From NCBI GenBank assembly GCA_965249815.1, contig CBDFMV010000003.1:2852001-2916000 (forward strand): DNA of 64,000 nt, written 5' to 3'. A model generated the notes under the pieces. The model was not told where the DNA came from. It made no database searches and saw nothing but the letters and a program-made list of their open reading frames with translations. Source of the stretch: JAJAZB01 sp965249815. GTDB lineage: Bacteria > Bacteroidota > Bacteroidia > Cytophagales > Spirosomataceae. A program made the position numbers and the translations under genes. This document shows, in pieces, positions 14,834 through 23,148 of the stretch (the stretch's first letter is position 1; each line of letters starts with the position of its first letter).

Positions 14834-16741
14834 TTAGTGTTCTTTTTTCAGGACAACCTGCTCGGCGTGTTTGGCTACCACGTTGTCAAAAAAGGCCCGC
14901 AAAGCCGGATACTCGTCGGGTGCGAAGGTAGGTTTGCGCAGTTGCAGGCGGCTGGTCACTTGTAATTCATGCTCGCCCGCACTCACCGCAAACGTAAACC
15001 GGCCCGCATTTCCCGGCAGTGCCAATGCGACCGCTTTGGGCAGTTCTTCCACGGAGTAGCCTTTGGGCAGGATGAACGTCACCACGCTGGTTTCTTCCAA
15101 TGCCGAACCAAAATCGATTGGAAAGGAGCGGGTAGGCGACCTGAAGAGATTTTCCCGGTGGGCCATTGCCAGCAAGGGGGTGAAATAAAAGCGGTCCGGA
15201 GTGCGCTGAACGGCGTCGTCACGACGCAGTACACAACGCACTACCAGGGCTTTATCCAGCGAATCCATGTTTTCCGTGGAAGTCTTGTCGATTTTATAGT
15301 CCTTAAAAATTTCCCTCAGCAAGTCCTCAGTCAGGTTGCCGGTTTTCTGCGCACGCAAGGCCGTTCGCCACAACAAAGCCACGTATCCGGTGCAGGAGGT
15401 CGTGGCTTCGCCCGATATGCTGCCGTCGGGTTCGATCACCATCCGGAGCGAATGGACACTGCCCTGAATGTGCCGGGAGGCAATGGGAATCCAACGCGAA
15501 TTTGGCCCGTCAATCACCCTGCCCACCTGGTTGAGGCATTGGGGCGGGAGCATCCCCACTGGCAGAAAGGGCATGGTGGCGTCGAGAAAAACTTCTTTCC
15601 CACCGATTCGGGTAACGACGGCCACGTAATTGAACCAGGCGAGCGAGGGCAGCTCGGTTTGAACCGACCCGTGCGTGCGGGTACTCAGCAGCACCGGGTA
15701 CGCTTCCAGCCCGGTGGCGCGGAGCAGGTTGATGACCAGAAAATTAATGTCGGCACAATCGCCTTTCCGGCGATTGAAATGGGCCTGGAGGTCATCCGAC
15801 CAAAGGCTGAACGTGCCATCCCACGCCATGCGCTGCTTAATCAGGTTGTGGACCGCCGTGACACGGGCCAGCGTGTCGGGGTACTGCGTCTTTAGAGTTT
15901 TGCCCGTTTTCTGGAAAAAATCAAAGGAGGCAATGGCTTTACCAAACGAGGAATGGTCCGTAAGCCGTTGGTCGAATTCCTGCCAGGTTTTGTAGAAGCC
16001 GCCATCCCGGCGGACCGAGCGGAATTGGATTCGGGCGACGTAATCCCGTGCACAGGCCGTGTGTGGTTCTTCCTTGAAAGCGGGGATGTTGGTCATTACC
16101 CACCGGTATCGGATGCCGAATCCGGAGGGCTTCGCTTCTTCCACGGCAAGCGGACTGGAACTCAGCAGGACGATTTTATACGGGTATTCCGCCCCGAGCA
16201 GCAAACGGCATTCGCTGTGAATCACCGGGATTTCGCGCTGGAAAAGCCAATCTTCCAGGTAAACGAATTCCGACAGAACCGAGTAACTATACTCGATAAC
16301 CGAGCCTTCGCGAACGTCCGGCAGCGTGAAGCGTTTGGCATACTGTTTCTCACTTTCCTTCTCTTCAAATACAGCCTCTTCGGCAAGCGGAGTGATCCGA
16401 ACGCCGCCTTGCCCGTCGGCATTGAAGGTCTGGCCTTTGATTTTACGCACGAATTCTTTGCCCCGATAGCCATTCGAGAAAAACGGGATGGTGACCGTAG
16501 CCCACTTGTACCCGGATTTTCTCAGAATTTTTATCCGGACGCGGCGCTGGTATTCAAGACCGTTGACGCGATTATCTGCTAATTTCATTTCGCAGTAATC
16601 ACTCAGAATGATCGCTTCGGCGGTCGTATCGAGGGGGTACGCATGAGCCGTGACGTCGGCCCAACCAATTGGTGGAAAGGGTTCCTGCGCAAACCCGTAG
16701 AGAAAACCGACGATCAACAGGCCCGATATACAAAATTTCAT
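14834..16741 (-). CDS. DUF3857/transglutaminase-like protein, copy B (Cys kept, His replaced by Tyr)
   Basis: Exported protein of 635 residues with signal peptide MKFCISGLLIVGFLYGFAQ. DUF3857 spans about 35-235 (RVRIKILRKSGYKWATVTI; LPDVREGSVIEYSYSV). The transglutaminase-like region has RKGDCADINFL (Cys329) and VFLDATMP (Asp387), but the His position reads FNYVAVV (Tyr372). The C-terminus ends in the block shared with copies C and D (LRAFFDNVVAKHAEQVVLKK). Its third-position usage is a little less GC-rich than its neighbours, for example more TTT and AAA. Thirty base pairs separate it from copy C. Confidence 0.85.
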   Translation of the reverse strand: MKFCISGLLIVGFLYGFAQEPFPPIGWADVTAHAYPLDTTAEAIILSDYCEMKLADNRVNGLEYQRRVRIKILRKSGYKWATVTIPFFSNGYRGKEFVRKIKGQTFNADGQGGVRITPLAEEAVFEEKESEKQYAKRFTLPDVREGSVIEYSYSVLSEFVYLEDWLFQREIPVIHSECRLLLGAEYPYKIVLLSSSPLAVEEAKPSGFGIRYRWVMTNIPAFKEEPHTACARDYVARIQFRSVRRDGGFYKTWQEFDQRLTDHSSFGKAIASFDFFQKTGKTLKTQYPDTLARVTAVHNLIKQRMAWDGTFSLWSDDLQAHFNRRKGDCADINFLVINLLRATGLEAYPVLLSTRTHGSVQTELPSLAWFNYVAVVTRIGGKEVFLDATMPFLPVGMLPPQCLNQVGRVIDGPNSRWIPIASRHIQGSVHSLRMVIEPDGSISGEATTSCTGYVALLWRTALRAQKTGNLTEDLLREIFKDYKIDKTSTENMDSLDKALVVRCVLRRDDAVQRTPDRFYFTPLLAMAHRENLFRSPTRSFPIDFGSALEETSVVTFILPKGYSVEELPKAVALALPGNAGRFTFAVSAGEHELQVTSRLQLRKPTFAPDEYPALRAFFDNVVAKHAEQVVLKKEH

Positions 16742-16770
16742 GCATGTGGCGGTTTTGCGCTTCCAGGGAT

Positions 16771-18705
16771 TTACAACTTTTTCAACACCACCTGTTCGGC
16801 GTGCTTGGCTACGATTTTGTCGAAAAACGCCCGTAGGGTCGGGTATTCGCCGCCTGTGAAGACCGTTTTGCGGAGCACCAACCGACTGGTGACCTGAAGT
16901 TGATTGTCATTGACGCTCACCGAAAACGTGAACCGCCCGTCGTTGTTGGGCAGCGCGAAGGCGGCGGTTTTGGGCGCTTCTTCGAGGGCAAAACCCGCGG
17001 GCAGGGTGTACGTAACCAGACTGGTTTCTTCCAGGGCCGAACCAAAATCGACCGGGAAGGTGCGCGTGGGCGACTTGAAGGGGTTTTCGCGTCGGGCCGT
17101 GGTGAGCAGGGGCGTCAGGTAGAGCCGGTTGCCCGCCTGCTGGACGAGTTCGGTGCTTTGCAACCCGCAGCGCGTCACGAGTGGGGCCGTCAGGGAATCA
17201 GCGTTTTCCACGGCGGGCTGGCTCAACGTGCAGGCCGGGTAAGCACGGGGCAATTCTTTTTGCAGAAACGCCTGCATTCCCTGCGCAAACACTTCGGTGC
17301 GGCGCAGCAACGCGGCGTAACCGGCGTGGGTCGTTTCCGCGGTACCACTCAGGCTGCCGTCGGGCTGGAGAGCAAGTTGCAGGATGTGGACAGTGCTCTG
17401 CCTTTGGCGGGGCGTCAAACTAACCCAGCGCGGGCGGCGCAGGTGGATGAGCCGCCCGGAGCCGTTGAGGCAGTCGGCAGGGAGCATATCCACCGTGAGC
17501 AGCGGGCTGGTGGCATCGAGCAGCACGTCGCGCCCGCCAACGGGAACGAGTGCCGACACGTGGTTGAACCAGGCAATCAGGGGGAAATCCTGGGGCACCT
17601 GTCCGTGGTCGCGGGTGCTGAGAATCACCGGGTGGGCCTCCAGCCCCGCCTCGCGCAACAGCCCGACGAGCAGCAGGTTGATTTCGGCAGCATTGCCGGT
17701 TTTTCGCTCGAAAACGGTTTTCAGACCGGTTTTAGCCCAGAGCGTGTGCTGCCCGTTCCACGATACCAGGCTTTTCACCAGGTCGTGGACGGCGGTGAGG
17801 CGGGCCAGCGTATCGGGGTATTGCCGCCGGAGGGTTTCGCCGGCGTCTTTCAGAAACCTGGTGCGGTTGAGCACCCCGCCGAAGTCCTCGTCGGTAAGCA
17901 GGGTTTTGTCGAAATCCTCCCAGGTTTTGCTGAACGCCCGGGGCGCGTGGCCGGGCAGCGTGTAGCTGATCAGTTCGAAGCGGATACGCGCCAGGTAATC
18001 GTCGCTGGTGGTCATGAACGGTTCCTCGCGGAAGGAGGGCGCGGCCTCGACCGCCCACTCGTAGCGCACACCGCCGCCCACCGTCGGAGCCGAACGGTCA
18101 GTCACAAGGGGGAGTTCGCCCAGAAACATGACCCGGTACTGAAAATTTGGTGACAGCGAGAGGTGATACTCGCTGCGGCGGATAGGAATTTGGCGCTGAA
18201 ACCGCCAGTCGCGCAGGCTGAACACGTTGTCCGACGTGAGCAGGTAGCTGAATTCCACCACCGAGCCTTCGCGCACGTTGGGCAGGGTGAAACGCTTCTG
18301 GTACAGAAGGTCGCCGGTTTTTTCTTCGAAAACGTCTTTTTCCACCAGGGCCGTGGTCTGGATGGCCCCCGACGCGTCGGCGTTGTAGGTCTGGCCGCGC
18401 ACGTTGCAGAGGCGCTCCTGGTAGTTGACGTCCCGGCGGAAAAACGGCACCACGACCGTGGCCCAGTCGTACCCGGATTTTTTCAGAATCTTGATGCGGG
18501 TGCGACGAAAGTACTGCACCCGGTAGGCCCCATCGCCGTCGTCCTTGTCGAGGTGGGTTTCGCCAAAATCACTGAGCACGACGGCCTCGGCGGTGGTGTC
18601 GGCGGGATACGTCCGGGCGAGCACGTCGGCAGGATTGACCGGCGCGGCGGGCATCTGCGCCAGGGCCGTGGTGGTGAGGAGAAAGTAGGGAAAAAGAAAT
18701 TTCAT
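16771..18705 (-). CDS. DUF3857/transglutaminase-like protein, copy C (Cys replaced by Ala)
   Basis: Exported protein of 644 residues; signal peptide MKFLFPYFLLTTTALAQ. The layout equals copy B: DUF3857 with RTRIKILKKSGYDWATVVV and LPNVREGSVVEFSY, then the transglutaminase-like fold. The nucleophile position reads KTGNAAEINLL (Ala339), while His382 (FNHVSA) and Asp397 (LLLDATSP) remain, so peptide-bond or cross-linking chemistry is unlikely. The last 65-70 nt are almost identical to those of copy D. A longer in-frame ORF upstream of 18705 runs antisense-like through copy D and is not credible. Confidence 0.85.
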   Translation of the reverse strand: MKFLFPYFLLTTTALAQMPAAPVNPADVLARTYPADTTAEAVVLSDFGETHLDKDDGDGAYRVQYFRRTRIKILKKSGYDWATVVVPFFRRDVNYQERLCNVRGQTYNADASGAIQTTALVEKDVFEEKTGDLLYQKRFTLPNVREGSVVEFSYLLTSDNVFSLRDWRFQRQIPIRRSEYHLSLSPNFQYRVMFLGELPLVTDRSAPTVGGGVRYEWAVEAAPSFREEPFMTTSDDYLARIRFELISYTLPGHAPRAFSKTWEDFDKTLLTDEDFGGVLNRTRFLKDAGETLRRQYPDTLARLTAVHDLVKSLVSWNGQHTLWAKTGLKTVFERKTGNAAEINLLLVGLLREAGLEAHPVILSTRDHGQVPQDFPLIAWFNHVSALVPVGGRDVLLDATSPLLTVDMLPADCLNGSGRLIHLRRPRWVSLTPRQRQSTVHILQLALQPDGSLSGTAETTHAGYAALLRRTEVFAQGMQAFLQKELPRAYPACTLSQPAVENADSLTAPLVTRCGLQSTELVQQAGNRLYLTPLLTTARRENPFKSPTRTFPVDFGSALEETSLVTYTLPAGFALEEAPKTAAFALPNNDGRFTFSVSVNDNQLQVTSRLVLRKTVFTGGEYPTLRAFFDKIVAKHAEQVVLKKL

Positions 18706-18752
18706 GCAGAAATAGGTGGGTACGTTGGGCGTGGTTGGGCAAACCGGTTGGC

Positions 18753-20804
18753 TCATTGCTTTTTCAACACCACCTGTTCGGCGTGCTTGGCTACGATTTT
18801 GTCGAAAAACGCCCGCAGGGTCGGGTACTCGTCGGGCAGAAAGAGGGTCTTGTTGATGGCAATCCGGCTGGTCACCTGCACCTGATTTCCGTTGGCTACC
18901 ACGAGGTAGGTAAACCGCCCGGCGTTGTCGGGCAGGGCAAAAACGACTTTCTGGGGCAGATCCTCGACGGTGTACCCTTCGGGCAGGGTGTACACTGCCG
19001 TGAAATTCTGGTTGAGTGGCGCGGCAAAATCCACCGGAAATTTGCGCTCGGCCAGCCGGAACGGGTTGGTGCTTTCGCCCTCGGTCAACAGGGGTTTGAA
19101 ATACATCCGGCCCCCGGCCACCTGCACGCCCTCGCCGATGCGCACGTCGCAGCGCAGCCCGAGCGCTTCGTTGAGGTCGTCGAGGTTGGCCACGTCGAGT
19201 TTGGCGAATTCCCACGAAGGCCGCGTTTTGCGAAAAGCCACGGCGTACTTTTCAGCACCATCGCTGAGCAGTTGGCGGCGGGCCGCCGCTCCCGCATAAC
19301 CGAGGTGCGACACGTCGGCCAGGCCCTTCAGCCCGCCGTCGGCGTCGAGGCCGAGGGTCAGTACCATGTTCTGGGTGTGGCGGTCGGTGGGGGTGAGCGG
19401 TACAAAATCGGCGTCTTTTTCACGCACCAGCCAGCCTTCGCCGTTGAGGCAGCGCAGGGGCAGCACGCCGGGTTTGCCGGTCGGGTCGGTGGCGTCGAGC
19501 AGCAGCCACGAAGCGCCCGTTCTGACCGCCGCCACCACGTAGTTGAACTTGGCCAGTTGTGCCTGCCAGGCCATCACGCGCCCGTGGTCGCGGGTGCTCA
19601 GAATCACCGGAGCCGCTTCCAGGCCCGCCTCGCGCAGCAGGGTTACAAGCGTCAGGTTAAGGTCGGCAGCGTTGCCAACGTGCGCGTCGAAGGCTCTTTT
19701 GAGCGTGGTTTCGGCGTACTTCGTTTCGGTGCCGTTCCATTTCATCTGGTGGCGCACCCAGTCGCAGGCTGCGGCGGCGCGGCGGGCGGTGTCGGGCACG
19801 GTGGCCAGTTCGCGCGCGGCGTCTTTCAGGAAACTCCGCTGGCGCAACGCCCCGCCGAACGCCTCGCTTTTGAGCAGGGTTTCGGTCAGTGTCTGCCAGT
19901 TGTCGGAGAAATTGTGGATGCGTTCGCCGGGAAACTGCACGCTGGCGAGGTCGAATTCAACCTTCGCGACGTAGTCAGTCACGGTGGTCGTGTACGCTTC
20001 GTCGCGCAGGGCGGGCATGTGCTGGGCGGCAAAATGGTACTCGGTGGTCGTGGCCTGCACCCGGTAGGTGTTGATTTCAGTTCGGGCATTGGTCTGGGGG
20101 GCAAAACCCCGTGCCGGGCCTTCGTCGGTGGCTTCGCGTCGCATGATGCTGAACATCTGGCTGCCCCGTGTTTGCTCGGTTACAGCCAGGGGTTCATAGC
20201 CGCCCACGTTGACGTGAAAATCGAAGTACTCGGGAGCCGAAAGCCGGTACTCGCTCCAGGCCACGGGGATCCGCCGCTGAAACGCCCAGCCGTCGAGCTG
20301 CCACCAGTAATCCGACCGGACGTCGTAGGCGTATTCCAAAATGCTGCCCTCGCGGACGTTGGGCATCGTGAAGCGTTTTTCGAACAATCCGTCTTCTTTT
20401 TTGTCTTCAAAAACGGCGTCTTTGGCCAGTTTCTCTTTTTTCACCTGTCCGTTTTCGAGGTTGTAGGTAAAAGCCCGTAGGTTTTCGAGTTGTTCCTGGT
20501 GCTGGGCGTCTTTGCGGTAAAGCAGCACCCGCACGGTGGCGTGGTCGTAGCCCGCTTTGGTCAGGATTTTCAGGCGGGTGTGGTGCTGCGTACGCACAGC
20601 GAAGCCATTCGATCCGTACTCGAATTTGCTGGAGGCGACGTCGTAGAGCACGACGGCCTCGGCGGCGCTGTCGCGGGCGTATACCCGACTCTGGAGGTCG
20701 GCAACGGGTACTTCGCCGAATTTGACGACGGGGGCTTGTTGGGCAAAAACGGAAAAAGCCAGGCAACACGGCCCGGCCAGCAGGAGGGGTATGCGTAATT
20801 TCAT
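18753..20804 (-). CDS. DUF3857/transglutaminase-like protein, copy D (Cys and His both replaced)
   Basis: Exported protein of 683 residues and the first gene of the four-copy run; signal peptide MKLRIPLLLAGPCCLAFSVF. DUF3857 includes HTRLKILTKAGYDHATVRV and MPNVREGSILEYAYDV. In the transglutaminase-like part the nucleophile position reads HVGNAADLNLTLV (Ala379) and the His position FNYVVAA (Tyr422); only Asp437 (LLLDATDP) is left. It is therefore a pseudo-enzyme by sequence and may act by binding. The start at 20804 is chosen for the signal peptide over an ATG 15 codons upstream. Confidence 0.85.
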   Translation of the reverse strand: MKLRIPLLLAGPCCLAFSVFAQQAPVVKFGEVPVADLQSRVYARDSAAEAVVLYDVASSKFEYGSNGFAVRTQHHTRLKILTKAGYDHATVRVLLYRKDAQHQEQLENLRAFTYNLENGQVKKEKLAKDAVFEDKKEDGLFEKRFTMPNVREGSILEYAYDVRSDYWWQLDGWAFQRRIPVAWSEYRLSAPEYFDFHVNVGGYEPLAVTEQTRGSQMFSIMRREATDEGPARGFAPQTNARTEINTYRVQATTTEYHFAAQHMPALRDEAYTTTVTDYVAKVEFDLASVQFPGERIHNFSDNWQTLTETLLKSEAFGGALRQRSFLKDAARELATVPDTARRAAAACDWVRHQMKWNGTETKYAETTLKRAFDAHVGNAADLNLTLVTLLREAGLEAAPVILSTRDHGRVMAWQAQLAKFNYVVAAVRTGASWLLLDATDPTGKPGVLPLRCLNGEGWLVREKDADFVPLTPTDRHTQNMVLTLGLDADGGLKGLADVSHLGYAGAAARRQLLSDGAEKYAVAFRKTRPSWEFAKLDVANLDDLNEALGLRCDVRIGEGVQVAGGRMYFKPLLTEGESTNPFRLAERKFPVDFAAPLNQNFTAVYTLPEGYTVEDLPQKVVFALPDNAGRFTYLVVANGNQVQVTSRIAINKTLFLPDEYPTLRAFFDKIVAKHAEQVVLKKQ

Positions 20805-21104
20805 GGAGAAGGTAGGTTGTTTGATCAGGATGGTTCGGCAATCAACCACACTTCCCCGTAAAAGCCAATTTTAACCCCAAAAAATTAGAGAACGGTTGAT
20901 TTGGGGTTCGCCCGCTTGTCCGCGTTTGTAACTGCGCGGAGGCCGGAACGGGCGTTTGGAATGGTCTGGGTAGTCAGGTGCCTTTCCCGTTGTTCGAAGT
21001 GGGTAACTTGTCTTTTTCCCCGTTCCATTTTGGGTGTTCCCCGGGGCGGCGGGAATTGGCTTTTCGGGAAGATCCCTTTTTACCTTTACAAAAAGCAACC
21101 ACCC
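20805..21104. other. 300-bp divergent intergenic region
   Basis: No gene is seen. The region separates the DUF3857 run (minus) from the double-HTH gene (plus) and must carry both promoters. A plausible plus-strand promoter is listed separately at 21056-21089. On the minus strand only a weak box, TAATTTTT, was found near 20887. No strong hairpin is present. Confidence 0.5.
21056..21089 (+). promoter_or_regulatory. Likely promoter of the double-HTH gene
   Basis: TTG (21056-21058), a 22-nt spacer and TACCTTTA (21081-21088) match TTG-N17-23-TAnnTTTG with one mismatch. The box ends 16 nt before the ATG at 21105. Confidence 0.5.
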
Positions 21105-21533
21105 ATGCCCCTTCCTCCTGAACCACGGCAACGCACCCAACTCGCCCTATTAATCGCCCAGGGCCTGAGCGCCAGCGAAATGGCCAGGCAACTGAGGGTT
21201 TCGAGAGCAAAGGTTTACCGCCTGGTCAAGGAGTACGGGCTGCCCCTGGTAAAGCAGCCCCGGGGTGGCCAACGACGGGGCAAACCCGTAACCCGGCAGT
21301 TGGCTTCACTCACCGATGCCGAGGTACGCGAACTGCTCGTTCGGCACCGGAACAGCCTTTCCGGCCTGGCTGAGCACCTGGGCGTGAGCAAGGGTGGGGT
21401 GTACAACGCCCTGGCCAAACGAAATATCCACTCGACCAACCCCGGCGGTATGCCGAGCCACCAGTCTCCCGCCGCAAAAAAGGCTGACAACGAGCGACCC
21501 CCGTGGCCTGTGGCACACCGGCCCCTTTTTTAA
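21105..21533 (+). CDS. Small protein with two helix-turn-helix motifs
   Basis: A 142-residue basic cytoplasmic protein. The first HTH lies at about 10-45 (IAQGLSASEMARQLRVSRAK, then VYRLVKEYGLP) and the second at about 78-108 (NSLSGLAEHLGVSKGGVYNA). Such paired resolvase/Tc3-type HTHs occur in transposase DNA-binding halves and in small regulators; no catalytic DDE domain follows, so it is either a stand-alone DNA-binding protein or a remnant. The C-terminal 35 residues are low-complexity. Its stop overlaps the stop of the convergent DUF1684 gene by 4 bp. Frames upstream of 21105 remain open but run through the promoter. Confidence 0.7.
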   Translation: MPLPPEPRQRTQLALLIAQGLSASEMARQLRVSRAKVYRLVKEYGLPLVKQPRGGQRRGKPVTRQLASLTDAEVRELLVRHRNSLSGLAEHLGVSKGGVYNALAKRNIHSTNPGGMPSHQSPAAKKADNERPPWPVAHRPLF

Positions 21534-22147
21534 TGTTCGCCGAACGCCTTTTCCCCCGCCTTCACCGCCACCTTCAGGCGGTTCTCGGCGGGCGGGATCG
21601 GGCAGGTGAATGTGGGGTTGTAGGCGCAAAACGGGTTGTACACGCGGTTGAAATCGAGCGGCAACGCGTCGCCGCTCAGGCCGGCTTCGGGTACGTCGAG
21701 GTAGCGGCCCGCGCCGTAGGTTTCGGTGCCGTTGGTCAAATCCCTGAACGGCACGAACAGTTGCCCGTCTTCCTGGCTGCGAAACACGAGCAGGCGGCAT
21801 TCCTGGCCGTTGAGCGTGAAGGTGGCGCGGCCAAAGGGTTGGTAGATCTCTGTTTCGCCGCCCGTCATGCTGATTCGGTAGGGTTTGCCGGTGGTGAGGC
21901 GTTCGAGCGTGGCCGTCACGCGGTAGGCCGGGTCGGGATCGTAGTAACGCAGGCCGGTAAACGCCGCCCGGTTTTGTATCGGCGAGGTTTTGCTTTCGCG
22001 GAACGCCGCATCTTTGTCGCGCCGCCGTTCCAGTTCAACCCGGCGGTAGTCGGCGGGGTCGGCGGCGGGTTTCATCGAATCGTAAAGCGTGTAGGCAATG
22101 ATGGCGCCAATGGCGACGATGACGAGCAGGCGAATTTTTCGATTCAT
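21530..22147 (-). CDS. DUF1684 protein, membrane-anchored
   Basis: A 205-residue protein with an uncleaved N-terminal anchor (LLVIVAIGAIIAYTLY) and a DUF1684 domain: FTGLRYYDPDPAYRVTATL, GRATFTLNGQECRLLVF, then the signature DLTNGTETYGAGRYLD and DFNRVYNPFCAYNPTFTCP ending in PPAENRLKVAVKAGE. DUF1684 proteins are widespread and of unknown function. TATTTTTG lies only 5-12 nt before the ATG on the minus strand, so a nearly leaderless transcript is possible. The gene is flanked upstream by a REP element. Confidence 0.85.
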   Translation of the reverse strand: MNRKIRLLVIVAIGAIIAYTLYDSMKPAADPADYRRVELERRRDKDAAFRESKTSPIQNRAAFTGLRYYDPDPAYRVTATLERLTTGKPYRISMTGGETEIYQPFGRATFTLNGQECRLLVFRSQEDGQLFVPFRDLTNGTETYGAGRYLDVPEAGLSGDALPLDFNRVYNPFCAYNPTFTCPIPPAENRLKVAVKAGEKAFGEH

Positions 22148-22169
22148 GGAACAAAAATAGGAACCTACC

Positions 22170-22276
22170 CGTCATTGCGAGCGCAGCGAAGCAATCCGTT
22201 GGGACTTGCCTAACCCAGTTCCCTGCACTATTTTGGCTGGATAGAAACAGATTGCTTCGCTTCGCTCGCAATGACG
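22170..22276. repeat. REP-like palindromic element, copy 1
   Basis: The left arm CGTCATTGCGAGCGCAGCGA (22170-22189, continuing AGCAATC to 22196) and the right arm GATTGCTTCGCTTCGCTCGC (22250-22269, ending AATGACG at 22276) form a 27-bp imperfect palindrome around 53 nt. The 91 nt from 22186 to 22276 align over their whole length with 52616-52706. The outer palindrome is of a type found as repetitive extragenic DNA in many bacteria. It lies between divergent DUF1684 and ribE. Confidence 0.9.
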
Positions 22277-22341
22277 CAGGGAATTAATAACGGGGGACGG
22301 GGAGTTATTTAACCGGAAACCGAAAACTGATTAACTGAAGC

Positions 22342-22941
22342 ATGTTCACCGGCATCATCGAAGCCCTCGGCGAGGTTCTTGAAATCATCCCCGACGAAGG
22401 CACCAACCTGACCTTTCGCCTGCGGGCCGCGCTCGCCTCCGAACTCAAAATCGACCAGAGCCTGAGCCACAACGGCGTGTGCCTGACCGTGACGGACGTC
22501 AGCGGCGACACCTACACCGTCACCGCCGTGGACGAAACCCTGAAAAAGACCAACCTCGGCAGCCTGGCGGTCGGCAGTTGGGTGAACCTCGAACGCTGCC
22601 TGGCGGCCAACGGGCGCTTCGACGGCCACATCGTGCAGGGCCATGTGGACCAGACCGGCCGCTGCACGGCCATCGCCGACCAGGGGGGTAGTTGGCTCTT
22701 CGACTTCGAGTACGACGAGGCCAGCGCAAACATCACCGTCGAGAAAGGCTCGATTTGCGTGAATGGCGTCAGCCTGACGGTGTTCAATTCGACCCGCAAC
22801 GCCTTTCGCGTGGCCATTATTCCCTACACCTACGCGCACACGACGTTCCACCAGCTCCGCGTCGGCGACGCCGTCAACCTCGAATTCGACGTGGTGGGCA
22901 AGTACATCCGGCGCATGCTCGAAGGGCAACTGGCGGGGTAA
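22342..22941 (+). CDS. ribE: Riboflavin synthase, alpha subunit
   Basis: Converts two 6,7-dimethyl-8-ribityllumazine molecules to riboflavin in the cytoplasm. The 199-residue protein has the hallmark start MFTGIIEALGEV and two lumazine-binding repeats (about 1-95 and 96-190), with SLSHNGVCLTVTDV in the first and GSICVNGVSLTVFN in the second, plus FDGHIVQGHVDQTG at the junction. The length is normal. It stands alone: no other rib gene is in the window and no FMN riboswitch could be recognised in the 60 nt between the REP element and the ATG. Confidence 0.95.
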   Translation: MFTGIIEALGEVLEIIPDEGTNLTFRLRAALASELKIDQSLSHNGVCLTVTDVSGDTYTVTAVDETLKKTNLGSLAVGSWVNLERCLAANGRFDGHIVQGHVDQTGRCTAIADQGGSWLFDFEYDEASANITVEKGSICVNGVSLTVFNSTRNAFRVAIIPYTYAHTTFHQLRVGDAVNLEFDVVGKYIRRMLEGQLAG

Positions 22942-23091
22942 AGCGGCGTTACCGGGCGTAACTGTTTCGTCGCGGAATACCGGAAAATCTCATCTGAATA
23001 AGGGGTTTTTGTCGCTCCAAAAGGCGAATTCAGGCCTATAAACTTTTCAGGAAGAAATTGGGTATGCTCCTGATGGGGGCCACTTTATTGG

Positions 23092-23122
23092 AGCATCGGA
23101 GCGAAAGTTCCGATGCTTTTTT
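23092..23122 (+). terminator. Intrinsic terminator upstream of susC
   Basis: AGCATCGGA (23092-23100) pairs with TCCGATGCT (23109-23117) around an 8-nt loop and is followed by a run of T to 23122. It lies about 150 nt after ribE and only 26 nt before the susC ATG. It can end ribE transcription, or act as an attenuator in the susC leader if the susC promoter lies upstream. Confidence 0.7.
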
Positions 23123-23148
23123 CGTCTTAATCAATACTCCTTTAACCT

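Noticed and set aside
18735..20480. A 581-codon plus-strand frame opposite DUF3857 copy D
   Set aside because: Shadow frame with no signal peptide or known domain; the minus-strand gene is clear.
21105..21533. Transposase or insertion sequence
   Set aside because: Two HTH motifs are present, but no catalytic domain, no terminal inverted repeats and no target duplication were found.
22277..22341. FMN riboswitch before riboflavin synthase
   Set aside because: The gap to the REP element is too short and the conserved FMN-aptamer blocks are absent.
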